Positions 8,728-18,019 of a stretch of DNA of 23,383 bases are shown here, one piece after another. This stretch comes from JAXLVB01 sp044228045 (GTDB taxonomy: Bacteria > Bacteroidota > Bacteroidia > Cytophagales > Spirosomataceae), in NCBI GenBank assembly GCA_044228045.1, contig JBGAVQ010000057.1:1-23383 (forward strand), read 5' to 3'. The position numbers and the translations under genes are program-made. The notes beneath the pieces are model-generated. The model did no database searches and was not told where the DNA came from. It saw only the letters and a program-made list of their open reading frames with translations. Each line of letters opens with the position of its first letter. Positions within the stretch are counted from its first letter, which is position 1.

Positions 8728-9334
8728 AAAACACCGTTAAAGTTTTAGGTCGGCGTACCGTGGCAGCCATGATAACCTTCGATTTCTGGATTGGTTACTT
8801 TTAACAAAGCCTTTTTGGGTATCTGATACCCCCAGAAAAGTAGAAAACAAACAAAATGAATGTGGCTTTGAGCGGATTTGGGGAAGGTATATTTATGAAA
8901 ACCAACCCGAGTCGTAAGAGGTGGAAACCGGCGGTAGTGTTGTAGGCATCAAGCACCACCTTATGATAACCCGCCTTCACGATTTCTTTGTCGTGCGAAT
9001 ATTTAGAGCCATAAATATCAGCGCCCAAATGCCCTTTGAAATCGCCCACGGTAGGCAAAACAGGCACGCCCGACAACTGCCAACCATGAATATGACTAAA
9101 ACATTTGATGCTGTCGAGGTGATAACGATAGCCTGCGCCCCAGTCGGCATTAACACCATTGTCAGGACTAAATTAACCATCCCAAACGGGCGACTCGCCA
9201 GGTGAAAAACCAACGAGTGGGCATCAACCAAGGATAAACCAAATCTACGGGTTCAACTCGAGCTTTTTGGGCAAAATCCAGATTGGAGGGAATGAACTAA
9301 TAAAAAAGATAAAAAGTATGAAAAATCTTTTCAT
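8728..9334 (-). pseudogene. Frameshifted N-terminal part of the GH92 gene
   Basis: The GH92 N-terminal domain is recognisable but split over all three minus-strand frames. The start is ATG 9334 with signal peptide MKRFFILFIFFISS, one base after the stop of the preceding gene. Pieces in order are AQKARVEPVDLVYP, VDAHS, LASRPFGMVNL, SPDNGVNADWGAGYRYH through SHIHGWQLSGVPVLPTVGDF, TRVGFHKYTFPKSAQSHI, then RRPKTLTVFFVAQF. At least six frame changes occur in about 600 bases, and most are explained by loss of single bases, several near short homopolymers. Encoded motifs between breaks are well conserved, so this is either poor-quality sequence or very recent decay. From 9334 to 6991 the span is 2344 bases, the length expected of a full GH92. 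Confidence 0.85.
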
Positions 9335-9335
9335 T

Positions 9336-11042
9336 TTACGAAAGTTTGAGAGTATGTCGAAAAGGCGTAAAGCCAGTCAAATAGACGGTTGGCGCATCCA
9401 TTGCAGGCAACGCTCCCCGAAGTTGAATATTTTTATGTTCAATTTTTCCGGAAATAAAATCAATGCTATCGCTACCTACTGAATACGCCCCCCTTTCACC
9501 CGAAAAAAGATAGGCATTTTCTTTTGTTGGATATTTTGTTACACCCGAAAATGTACCTCCTGCTCTAAAAATCAATTCGAGCGAAACTGGAACGCCATCT
9601 GTACCGCTCATATTAATTTCAATTTCAAGACCATTATTTGCTTCTTTGATTTTTACAATTGTTTCGATTTTTTGGATTTCGCTTTGTTTGCGTAAGGTTC
9701 TTGGCATTTTATCCAAATCGCCGTCTGGCGAAATTTTATCTTTGTCAAGTGGCTGATAATAAGGCCCTTCAAGCGATTTTGTCAAAACCCACGTATCGCC
9801 TTGTTGTTCAATTTTTTCTGACTGAAATTGTCCTTTTCCAAAAAAAGAACTTGCCACTCGCATAGCTTGCAAAACAGCGTTTCCTTTATGAAAAGTAAGC
9901 CAACTGGTATTATTTGATAAAAGCGTACTGTCCCAATTTCCACGCCTAATACGCACAACGCCCGAATAAGGAAAAGCCTTTGCATAACTTGTTGGTAAAG
10001 GCTTATCAGCAGGTAAAGCTTTCCAAAGGGTTGGGTCTTCCAAGAAATAATCAAGATAGCCTGCCAATTGTTCTTTGGTACTGGTTTTCTCAATTTGCCG
10101 AGCCATCGCCGCCATTTCGCCATTGTTTTTTTGCAAAGCCATGAAGCGATAGCAATAATAATATTTCGACATATTACCAATCGTACCTTTGTCTTGCCGA
10201 TTTGATGCCTCCGTAACTACCTCGCCATTTGGATGAACATAATACAAAGTCATTTCAAGGTTTTTAAGCACTGGCTCTAATAATTCGGGTTTATTAAGTC
10301 CTTTTGCCATAATTATCAACGAGCGATTGACAATCGGCGAATAACTATTGGTACTTTTCTCGGTGTATTGTCCATCTGGGTCGAGGTCAATATGTTCGGC
10401 AAGCCATTGGTCAATACGGTTTATATAACGTTTGTCAGGGAAAAGCTCATTTAGTTTTGTTAAAGCCGCCGAAACTACCCAACGATGATTAGGGGTGTGA
10501 ATACCACCTACGATGAGTGCTTCGCCAGCATTTTTCAAGAATTTCTGCAACAATGTAAGCGTATTTTCTGAACCTTTGGTATTAGACTGTTTCAGGAATT
10601 TAAAGGCAGGAACAATATTTTCGAGCACAAAAGCAGTATCAGGGGTAGAGTGAAAATTGGTTGATAACAAATCAATGGTGCCGTCGCTATGCTGAAATTT
10701 AAGCATTGCTTGTGCCGCATCTTCTACATCTTTTAAAACCGCACTTGATTGATAAAATGAAGACTCTGGACAGGAAATGAGCATACAAGCCTTACCAATA
10801 AAACCACTGGTTGTATGTGGATTAGGGAGTTCAACATCGTCCATGTAGCCACCTACATATTTATGCTTTGGGTCTGTAACTTTTAATGCCTTGAAGTTTG
10901 GTAATTGTTGGTCATGTATCTTTATCCATTCCACTAACCACGCAGGTTTTTCGGCGAGTTGATTTTCAATTTTTCTGAATCCGAGTAATGGAATTGAGCA
11001 AAGCAATGTTGCTCCGACCGAAACAAAATTTCTTCTATTCAT
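9336..11042 (-). CDS. Putative toroid-fold polysaccharide lyase-like protein
   Basis: A 568-residue exported protein. Its N-terminus MNRRNFVSVGATLLCSIPLLGF has a twin-arginine-like pair followed by a hydrophobic core, suggesting Tat or Sec export. Residues about 35-330 look all-helical and repeat-like, as in (alpha/alpha) toroids, with IVGGIHTPNHRWVVSAALTK (Asn-His near 190) and TEKSTNSYSPIVNRSLIIMA. Residues about 350-568 look like a beta-sandwich (SGVVRIRRGNWDSTLL, SLELIFRAGGTFSGV). That order is typical of heparinase II/III- and alginate-lyase-like enzymes, where Asn/His/Tyr residues catalyse elimination. I cannot assign a CAZy family, and the lyase role is inference. It sits one base before the GH92 start, a strong sign of co-translation, and 92 bases after the DUF1080 gene. 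Confidence 0.65.
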   Translation of the reverse strand: MNRRNFVSVGATLLCSIPLLGFRKIENQLAEKPAWLVEWIKIHDQQLPNFKALKVTDPKHKYVGGYMDDVELPNPHTTSGFIGKACMLISCPESSFYQSSAVLKDVEDAAQAMLKFQHSDGTIDLLSTNFHSTPDTAFVLENIVPAFKFLKQSNTKGSENTLTLLQKFLKNAGEALIVGGIHTPNHRWVVSAALTKLNELFPDKRYINRIDQWLAEHIDLDPDGQYTEKSTNSYSPIVNRSLIIMAKGLNKPELLEPVLKNLEMTLYYVHPNGEVVTEASNRQDKGTIGNMSKYYYCYRFMALQKNNGEMAAMARQIEKTSTKEQLAGYLDYFLEDPTLWKALPADKPLPTSYAKAFPYSGVVRIRRGNWDSTLLSNNTSWLTFHKGNAVLQAMRVASSFFGKGQFQSEKIEQQGDTWVLTKSLEGPYYQPLDKDKISPDGDLDKMPRTLRKQSEIQKIETIVKIKEANNGLEIEINMSGTDGVPVSLELIFRAGGTFSGVTKYPTKENAYLFSGERGAYSVGSDSIDFISGKIEHKNIQLRGALPAMDAPTVYLTGFTPFRHTLKLS

Positions 11043-11076
11043 TGGAAATGAGCAAGTTATAAAATGGGCTGTATTT

Positions 11077-11135
11077 GCAACTTAGACACTACACCATGTC
11101 TTTACCGAAGGAAAATCGGGATGAGCAACTTAGAC
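11077..11135. repeat. 11-bp direct repeat between DUF1080 and toroid genes
   Basis: The 11-mer GCAACTTAGAC occurs at 11077-11087 and again at 11125-11135, the second copy touching the stop codon of the DUF1080 gene. The intervening 37 bases contain no open frame I would trust. This could be a tandem remnant or a binding site; chance is possible. Confidence 0.35.
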
Positions 11136-12508
11136 TAAAATTCTCTGATTTTTATACTTCTGAAATGCACTTCGTCGTGATGATCTTGCAACAGAATATG
11201 CCCAGAAACCGCCTGACCAAAATTTGGATAGGGACTATATTTGCTTTTGGCTATTAAATTGCGAAATAACTGTGAATGGCGATCGTATTCAACCATTTTG
11301 AGGTTATTGAGCCAATGCTCCACATGCCCGTTATTTACAACAAGTCGCAATTTATTCCATTTACCAGGCGGATTCATGCGTTTATCCAAGTTTCCCTCTG
11401 AAAGGTTTTCAGCAGCAATCAGGTCGTACAGCGAGCCAGTCGTTCTATTACCATTAACACCTAATTTTGCATCAGGATGCACTTTGTCATCTAACAGCTG
11501 GAACTCTGGGCCTAAACCAGTTCCGGGGCGTTTTTTGCGGTCTTCTACTACAAAATATTTTAATCCGCTATTTGAGCCTGTGGTCAACTTGAAATCCATT
11601 TCGAGCTCAAAGTTTGAAAACTCTTTTACCGTTTCAATATCTCCTCCGCTTTTGCGTGAAGTGTCTAATTTTGAGGCCATTACTTTCAAAACACCATCTT
11701 GTATTACCCAACCTTCTTTCGGAAAAGCATCAGTATTGGCTAATTTCCAACCTGCAGAAGTTTTGCCATCCCAAAGCAAACGCCAGCCTTTTCTAACTTC
11801 ATTTTCAGATAGTTGGTTAACTAAATAGCTTACTTCGGGGGCTTCTTCACCTCCTTTAAAAATCACATCTTTCAAATTTTCAGTAGCAATTCTGATGTTT
11901 TTCCATTGAACTGTCAGTCCTACTTGTTCTTCTCGCTTGATTTGATGCACTTGTAACGCTATAAATCCACGAGCGGTTTGGGGGTCTAAAAGATTGGTAC
12001 AAGGAATTCCATTTACCCAAGTTTTTAGGCTATTTCCTATCGCTTCGATATGGTATTTGTTCCATTGGCCATTTCTAAACGCTTTTCTGCCTTTCTGATT
12101 GATAGATAGAGGATATAACCAACCGTTACGCCCTTCATCGAAGATTCCACCAGACCAAGCTCTATCGCCTGGGTCAATTTCTACTTGATAGCCGTGAACT
12201 TTTCCAGCTTGAATACTGGGGTCGCTAATACTTCTGATTTGTATGCCAGAGTTTAAGCCAATGTCAACTTTTACCTCTAATTCTAAGACAAAATCGCCGT
12301 AGATTTCATCAGTACACAAAAATGAATTAGGGGTATTGAGTTGTGAAACTCCAACAATAGTGTTATTGACAATTTTGTATTCGGCGTTGCCATTTTTTTT
12401 CGACCAACCTTTTAAATCAGTACCATTAAAAAGTGATTTCCATTGGGCTTGAGCGAAGTTATTAAGTAACAAAAGTGTGCTAAAACAAAGCAAAAGGATA
12501 GATTTCAT
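11135..12508 (-). CDS. Tandem DUF1080 (3-keto-disaccharide hydrolase-like) secreted protein
   Basis: A 457-residue protein with a signal peptide (MKSILLLCFSTLLLLNN, cut near AQA at residue 21). Two copies of the jelly-roll domain DUF1080 follow. Copy one, about residues 24-208, has WKSLFNGTDLKGW, GDFVLELEVKVD and NSGIQIRS. Copy two, about 245-455, has WRLLWDGKTSAGWKL, NFELEMDFKLTTGSNSGLKY, GPEFQLLDD, NKLRLVVNNGHVEHWLN and a DHHDEVHFRSIKIRE end. Family members have been shown to hydrolyse 3-keto-glycosides, made when a dehydrogenase oxidises the sugar C3, or act as sugar-binding folds. Which applies here is not visible. It begins the enzyme block after a hairpin downstream of susD and precedes the toroid-fold gene. 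Confidence 0.88.
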   Translation of the reverse strand: MKSILLLCFSTLLLLNNFAQAQWKSLFNGTDLKGWSKKNGNAEYKIVNNTIVGVSQLNTPNSFLCTDEIYGDFVLELEVKVDIGLNSGIQIRSISDPSIQAGKVHGYQVEIDPGDRAWSGGIFDEGRNGWLYPLSINQKGRKAFRNGQWNKYHIEAIGNSLKTWVNGIPCTNLLDPQTARGFIALQVHQIKREEQVGLTVQWKNIRIATENLKDVIFKGGEEAPEVSYLVNQLSENEVRKGWRLLWDGKTSAGWKLANTDAFPKEGWVIQDGVLKVMASKLDTSRKSGGDIETVKEFSNFELEMDFKLTTGSNSGLKYFVVEDRKKRPGTGLGPEFQLLDDKVHPDAKLGVNGNRTTGSLYDLIAAENLSEGNLDKRMNPPGKWNKLRLVVNNGHVEHWLNNLKMVEYDRHSQLFRNLIAKSKYSPYPNFGQAVSGHILLQDHHDEVHFRSIKIREF

Positions 12509-12543
12509 AGCGATTAAAGGTTAAAGTGGTTAAATAAGGAAAA

Positions 12544-12580
12544 AAAAAGAGAAGAAAAAATAAATTCTTCTTCTCTTTTT
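12544..12580 (-). terminator. Hairpin with U-tract between susD and the enzyme genes
   Basis: Two perfectly complementary 13-base arms (AAAAAGAGAAGAA at 12544-12556 and its complement at 12568-12580) are separated by 11 bases. On the minus strand the 3' arm runs into a further T-tract (8 T from 12548 to 12541), as in an intrinsic terminator. The stem is AT-rich, so termination is probably partial. It lies 74 bases after the susD stop and 36 bases before the DUF1080 start, where attenuation would keep susC/susD transcripts more abundant than enzyme transcripts. Confidence 0.6.
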
Positions 12581-12653
12581 AAAACAAGTATCTTCGACTT
12601 GGCTCAGTTAGCGTGGTATGTGATTGAAACAGCGTGAAGTCGAAAATACAAAT

Positions 12654-14581
12654 TTAATACCCTGCATTTTGAGTCAGGGTGGGGAACGACAAATCTATTT
12701 CGCTTTGAGGAATTGGCCTCAAATTATGTATGTCGCTAATTGTGGCACTTTTGGCAGCCCAAGGGTTATATTTTTTTACCCGTTCAATCAATTTACCAGT
12801 CCGTTTCAAATCGAACCATCTACTGTACTCACCCATTAGTTCTCTGGCACGTTCGTCCAAAATCAAGTCAATGGTAATATTAGCCGCAGTGGCACGATAT
12901 GATGAGGCTTCTAATGATTTTACATTTTCTGGAAACTTGGCACACAAGGCATCTGTTCCTTTTTTGACCAAAGCACGGTCTAATACTTTGTTGTAATATA
13001 CCTCTGCACCACCTAATTTTCCATTTTTTGCCCCTTTTACAATTGCCTCTGCAGCAATTAAATAGGCTTCTGCTGAGCGAAAAACGGCCTCATTGAAAGT
13101 GCCAAAAGCATCGCCATAAGCAATGCCGGGTTGCCAAAACTTCCACATCATGGGTTGGTCAGCCGGAAAACCACTCACATTTACAGTACTTCCATTGATA
13201 AACCCATATCCTCCGCTAAACTCATCCACATTTACTACAGAGTAATTCTTTTTACCACCATAATCAATTCCTCTTTCATTTAAAGAAACTGCAGGTTTGT
13301 TCCAAGGACGAAAATAAACTACGGTATCTCCTGCTTTGATATCAATCTTGAGGTTAGGATTAACAAGCGGTAGAGGTTTAAATCCAGCTACAGGCAACAG
13401 TGCATAGCCCACTTCTACAAAATTAAGGTCATATCGAGAATCGTTGTCAGTGTCAAACAAGCGGTACATGGCCGGGTTAGTAATATGAAAAGGTTGGTGA
13501 CGGTTGTAGTCTGTGGTTCTACCTTTACTACCAGGGTAACCTTCGCCACCACCGCCAAATACTGAATGTAGGTTGTTGCCACCTGCTGCGTCTTGGGTAA
13601 ATGCAGCATCTGTTTTGTTGGTCAATACATCTGGATTGTATTGAACTGCAAAAATAATTTCAGCGTTTTTGTCATTTTGCGCACCAGTATATTGCTTTAG
13701 CGGGTTTTCTGAATGAATCGGGAATAAGTCTTTGTAATTAGCTGCCAACGGATAGGTATCTATAATTTTATCAGCATACTGCAAGGCCAAATCAAAATCA
13801 GCAGCTGTGCCACCGAGTGAATTTTTGAAATTCCAGCCACGAGTCAAATATACTCGAGCCAGCAAGAATTGCGCTGCTCCCTTGGTAACCCGCCCGTAAT
13901 TAGAGGCTGTTACAGGTAATTTTGCCTCAGCGTCAAGTAAATCTGTGATGATTTGCTTATAAATATCAGCCGAGGCAGCTTTTGTTGCATCTTTGCTTGG
14001 ACTTAGTGTTTCGGTCAAAGGCATTGGTACATCTCCCCATTGCTGCACCAAATAGAAATAAGACAATGCTCTTAAAAACTTTGCCTCTGACACCCGAGCG
14101 TCTTTCAGGGCGGCTGCCATCGTGGTAATTTTGTCAGCTCGGGCAATGGCGGTGTNNNNNNNNNNNNNNNNNNNNNNNNNNNNNNNNNNNNNNNNNNNNN
14201 NNNNNNNNNNNNNNNNNNGGCAATTTCTGCATAAAGTAAGGTCCAAAGGCTTTGTACTTCTGCCAAAGTTGCGTTTAAACGTACATCATAATGCTCTAAT
14301 GGCCCAGTGGTAAGGGTTGAAAACTTAGGGTCACCAAAGCCTCCTTGCGAAAAAATATCGGTACCATTCAAAACAAGAGAACGATTCTGGTGAATATTTC
14401 GTAACAAAGGATAACAAGCCCTGACGAGGTCTTCAAACCCTGCCTCAGTGGCATAATAAACATCGGTAGTTAGTGTAGTAACGGGTTTTTCTACCAAAAA
14501 ATCCTCTTTGCAACCCGTGGTAATCAGACACATCAAAGCGACTGCTAAAGAGGAAAACCGTAATTTATATATTGATTTCAT
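12654..14581 (-). CDS. susD: SusD/RagB family glycan-binding lipoprotein (contains assembly gap)
   Basis: This is the outer-membrane lipoprotein partner of SusC, binding glycan at the cell surface. I chose ATG 14581 (MKSIYKLRFSSLAVALMCLI) because it gives a lipoprotein signal with lipobox ITTGC (Cys24). Typical SusD segments follow: FLVEKPVTTLTTDVYYATEA near residue 28; after the gap, DARVSEAKFLRALSYFYLVQ with GDVPMPL (TPR region); FLLARVYLTRGW; AEAYLIAAEA near the C-terminal third; and ERARELMGEYSRWFDLKRTG with LRPIPQSEIDLS at the end. A run of 63 N interrupts it at 14156-14218, and the frames on the two sides differ by one, so the gap length is only an estimate. It starts 20 bases after the susC stop. 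Without the gap the protein would be about 640 residues, normal for the family. Confidence 0.93.
14156..14218. other. Assembly gap (63 N) inside susD
   Basis: An unresolved run of N. The susD frame before it (codon starts congruent with 14581) and after it are out of phase by one base, so the true missing length is not 63, or a further indel lies at the edge. The missing segment falls in the N-terminal TPR region. Confidence 0.99.
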
Positions 14582-14601
14582 GTTGATCTGTTTTTTCAAG
14601 T

Positions 14602-17600
14602 TTAGAAACTGATATTTACGCCCAAAATACAAGCCATTGACGGAACGTCATCTTGGAAAATTGCGGAATTGAATTCAGGGTCAAAGCCGTCAAACTTGCT
14701 AAATACAAGTGGATTTGTAACTTGAGCATAAAAACGAGCATTTGACATTCTGAGGGTATTTAGCATTTTTTGAGGTAGTGAGTACCCCAAGGTAATATCA
14801 GAAATTCGTAAGAAGCTGGCATCTTGGTAGTTAATTGCACTTCGATACGGATTGGCTGCTACCACTCCATAATAAGTATTAGAAGGATTATCACTTCTCC
14901 AATAATCCAATGAAGCCAACTTGTTGTATCGGGTTGCACCTATATCACCAAAAGTTCCTGACAAGGTACTGTTGTTGTACTGCACACCATTACGATAATA
15001 AGCAAAGAACGAAAAGTCAAAGTTGTTATATTTGAAGCGGTTGGTCACGCCCAAAATCCAGTTTGGCAGCTGTGTTCCAAGGTAAACCCTGTCATCAATG
15101 GCCTCTGTTGACGAAATTACACCATCATTATTTTGATCCACAACCCTAACTGAACCAGGTACTTGCTTATATTGAGCAGCCAAATCTTTATCAACTGTTT
15201 GCCATATTCCATTAAATTGATAGTCGAAATTGGCTCTGATTGGATACCCAACAAACAGTTTGTTGCCTTTATCTGCAAGCCGTCCGTCACCATACAATTC
15301 AAGTAGTTTGTTTTTGTTTCTGGTGAAGGCAAAAGTACTGTTCCACGTAAACTTATTTGTGACGATGTTTACAGTATTAAGGGTGAGTTCAACGCCTTTA
15401 TTTTCGATTTTACCGACGTTGGCAATTACTTGATTGAAGCCTGTAACCGTTGGGATTTTTTGATTTAGAATCAAATCATCTGTTTTTCGGTTGTAAATTT
15501 CAAGTGAAGCTGCGATGCGGTTTTTAAAGAAACCAAAGTCAATTCCCAAATTCAACTCCTTGCTTCGTTCCCACTTCAAATCTTTATTCGCTAAGTTAGA
15601 GGGTGCAAAACCATTTGCAGCCGTGCCGTCAAAATCATAACCAGTAGCCAATAAACCTGCCTGAGTGCTGTATGGATTCACTGTTGAGTTACCAACTTGG
15701 CCATAGCTTAGGCGGAGTTTGAGGTTAGAAAAAACATTGAGTTTGCTGATAAATGGCTCATCACCCAATCGCCAAGCAAACGCTACCGAAGGGAAAAACG
15801 CCCATTTATTACCTTCTGCAAGTTGAGAAGCTCCGTCTGATCGGCCTGTAAGGGTTAAAAGATACTTGTCATTGAACGAATAATTAATTCGACCCATATA
15901 CGATAGGATAGACCTCTCAACCAATGAGCTACTTATTGCACTTATTGTGCCTGTGTTCAAGGCATACCAATCGGAGTTGTAAGGCAGGTTAGTTACTGCA
16001 ATGGAATAGGCTTCATTGCGTTGATAAAAAGCACTTTGTAAGGCTGTGGCGGTAATTCGGTGCTTACCAAGTTCCCAATTATAGTTAAGGATATTATCTA
16101 TTGTATAATTGCCAAGGGTTCGATTGTCATAATTTGCTCTTGGTTTTGCACCAACTTGTGATTTTGACCATTGACCTCTAAAATCACCAAAACGTTGAGA
16201 AGTATAAGAAGCAGAAATAGATGAGCGAAAAGTTAGCCCTTTTAACAAAGCAATTTCAAGATAAGCATTGCTCATTGCCGACAGGGTGGTAGTTTGTAAC
16301 TTAGAGGTTTTTGGGTCAATATCAGCCAAAGGGTTTGGAACCTGTTTGTCGTTAATACCCATCCAATATGCATATCCATCTATGTTAAAGTCGCCATTTT
16401 CAGAAGGATTTGCCAGGTCAGTAAAATAAGCTGTTCCTGTCGGGCGAGCACGATAAGCGTTCCGCAACGATTCTCCCGAACCAACGTTTTGGTCGCTGTA
16501 AGTCAAATAAGACGTAAACCCAACCTTAAAACGTTCTCCAAGTTTACTATCCAATCCTGCATTTAGGTTATATCTTTTGAAACCTGTGTATAACACATTG
16601 CCCTGCTCATTCAAAAAACCACCTGAAAAACGGTAAGTAGTTTTGTCATTTCCGCCTGAAACACTCAGGTTATGACTCATTTGTAGGCCTGGGTCAGTTA
16701 TTAAATCAACCCAATCGGTTGTTTTATTAGCTTGAATATTTGCAGTTTCAGCAGCAGTGAAGGTTGCTCCGGTACTTCCTTCTAATATTCTATCGGTGTA
16801 AATAGCCTTATAAAATTGGGCAGTATTCATCAATTGAGGAACATGAGCTGGCATTTTTACGCCTACATAGCTATCATAACTCACCCTTGGCTTTCCCGAA
16901 AGTCCTTTTTTAGTTGTTACAATCACAACTCCATTAGCTCCCCGTGCTCCATAAATAGCAGTAGAAGAAGCATCTTTCAGTACATCCATTGACTGTATGT
17001 CGTTGGGGTTGAGGTTATTGAGGTCTCCGCCCATGAGTCCGTCTATTACCACCAAGGGTTCTGTGGAGTTATTGATGGTGTTTTCACCTCTAATAGTTAT
17101 GCTATACCCAGCGCCAGGTTTGTTGCTTGATTTGGTAACAGTTGCGCCTGCTACTTGGCCTTGAATAGCCCGTGCAGCTACCACAGGGTTGGCCCTCACA
17201 ATATCCTTTGATTGAACAGATACTACAGCTCCTGTCAAATCGCTTTTTTTGATTTCGCCATAACCCACTACCACCACTTCATTTAATGCGAGGTTGTCTG
17301 GTACAAGCGAAACATCTACAACCACTCTGTTACCAACCACAACTTCTTGTTTAATATAACCTATTGAGCTAAATATCAACACACTATTATTGTCAACAAC
17401 ACTAATTTTGTAAGTGCCATTTACATCGGTGGTAGCTCCACGTTGGGTTCCTTTCAAAATGATGGTTACGCCTGGTAATCGCTCGCCTGACTCGCTCATG
17501 ACAGCCCCTGTAACTGTTTTGTCAAGGGCCTCAGTTGCGGCGGGAGCAATATTTAACCTTGATGCTTGGGCTGTTAAATCCGACCGCTCATTGACTGTCG

Positions 17601-18006
17601 GTTGAGCAGGTGAATAAGGTACTGGGACATCTTGAAATGTTACCTTCGGGTTGTCTTTTGCCGATAAAATTACAAAGGTCGCTTTACTCACCTTTTTGAG
17701 CTTTAAGCCCAACGGACGGAGTACCTGTGTTAAGCTCCGCTCTGCATTTTGGTCATCACTTAGTTGATTGGCAGAAATGTTAATGCCTTCAAGCAATTTT
17801 TCCTCAAACAGAATATCAATTCTGTGCTGTTTTTTGAACTGCATCAATGCATCTCGTAAGGAGATTTTGGCGGCTGGTGGCTTTGAGTCTATTCGAGGGG
17901 ACGACTGCTGGTTGTAAGCCAACAACTGCGCCGAAAGCCGTGGTGCTGTGAGTAGCCATACTACCACACTTGCCATGAGAACTGGGATTCGTACAGATCG
18001 AAGCAT
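14602..18006 (-). CDS. susC: SusC/RagA family TonB-dependent transporter with STN domain
   Basis: A 1134-residue outer-membrane beta-barrel importing glycan fragments with TonB energy. After a signal peptide (residues 1-27) comes an STN (secretin/TonB short N-terminal) domain at about 48-115 (ISLRDALMQFKKQHRIDILF). A carboxypeptidase-regulatory-like domain follows at about 164-240 (TVTGAVMSESGERLPGVTII), then the TonB box/plug region with NEVVVVGYGEIKKSDLTGAV (242-261) and SMDVLKDASSTAIYGARGAN. The barrel ends in NISF with terminal Phe, as usual. The STN domain marks it as a signal-transducing receptor that talks to FecR, whose gene ends 13 bases upstream. Length is normal and the gene is intact, in contrast with the broken glycosidase genes in the same locus. 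Confidence 0.97.
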   Translation of the reverse strand: MLRSVRIPVLMASVVVWLLTAPRLSAQLLAYNQQSSPRIDSKPPAAKISLRDALMQFKKQHRIDILFEEKLLEGINISANQLSDDQNAERSLTQVLRPLGLKLKKVSKATFVILSAKDNPKVTFQDVPVPYSPAQPTVNERSDLTAQASRLNIAPAATEALDKTVTGAVMSESGERLPGVTIILKGTQRGATTDVNGTYKISVVDNNSVLIFSSIGYIKQEVVVGNRVVVDVSLVPDNLALNEVVVVGYGEIKKSDLTGAVVSVQSKDIVRANPVVAARAIQGQVAGATVTKSSNKPGAGYSITIRGENTINNSTEPLVVIDGLMGGDLNNLNPNDIQSMDVLKDASSTAIYGARGANGVVIVTTKKGLSGKPRVSYDSYVGVKMPAHVPQLMNTAQFYKAIYTDRILEGSTGATFTAAETANIQANKTTDWVDLITDPGLQMSHNLSVSGGNDKTTYRFSGGFLNEQGNVLYTGFKRYNLNAGLDSKLGERFKVGFTSYLTYSDQNVGSGESLRNAYRARPTGTAYFTDLANPSENGDFNIDGYAYWMGINDKQVPNPLADIDPKTSKLQTTTLSAMSNAYLEIALLKGLTFRSSISASYTSQRFGDFRGQWSKSQVGAKPRANYDNRTLGNYTIDNILNYNWELGKHRITATALQSAFYQRNEAYSIAVTNLPYNSDWYALNTGTISAISSSLVERSILSYMGRINYSFNDKYLLTLTGRSDGASQLAEGNKWAFFPSVAFAWRLGDEPFISKLNVFSNLKLRLSYGQVGNSTVNPYSTQAGLLATGYDFDGTAANGFAPSNLANKDLKWERSKELNLGIDFGFFKNRIAASLEIYNRKTDDLILNQKIPTVTGFNQVIANVGKIENKGVELTLNTVNIVTNKFTWNSTFAFTRNKNKLLELYGDGRLADKGNKLFVGYPIRANFDYQFNGIWQTVDKDLAAQYKQVPGSVRVVDQNNDGVISSTEAIDDRVYLGTQLPNWILGVTNRFKYNNFDFSFFAYYRNGVQYNNSTLSGTFGDIGATRYNKLASLDYWRSDNPSNTYYGVVAANPYRSAINYQDASFLRISDITLGYSLPQKMLNTLRMSNARFYAQVTNPLVFSKFDGFDPEFNSAIFQDDVPSMACILGVNISF

Positions 18007-18019
18007 AATATGAAGTGGT

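Noticed and set aside
8801..9231. Two short minus-strand frames that look like separate small proteins
   Set aside because: Both contain pieces of GH92 N-terminal sequence (SGVPVLPTVGDF, RPFGMVN) in different phases, so they are fragments of one gene.
11241..11828. 195-codon plus-strand frame opposite the DUF1080 gene
   Set aside because: Antisense to a well-supported DUF1080 domain; composition is serine/leucine-rich shadow with no motif.
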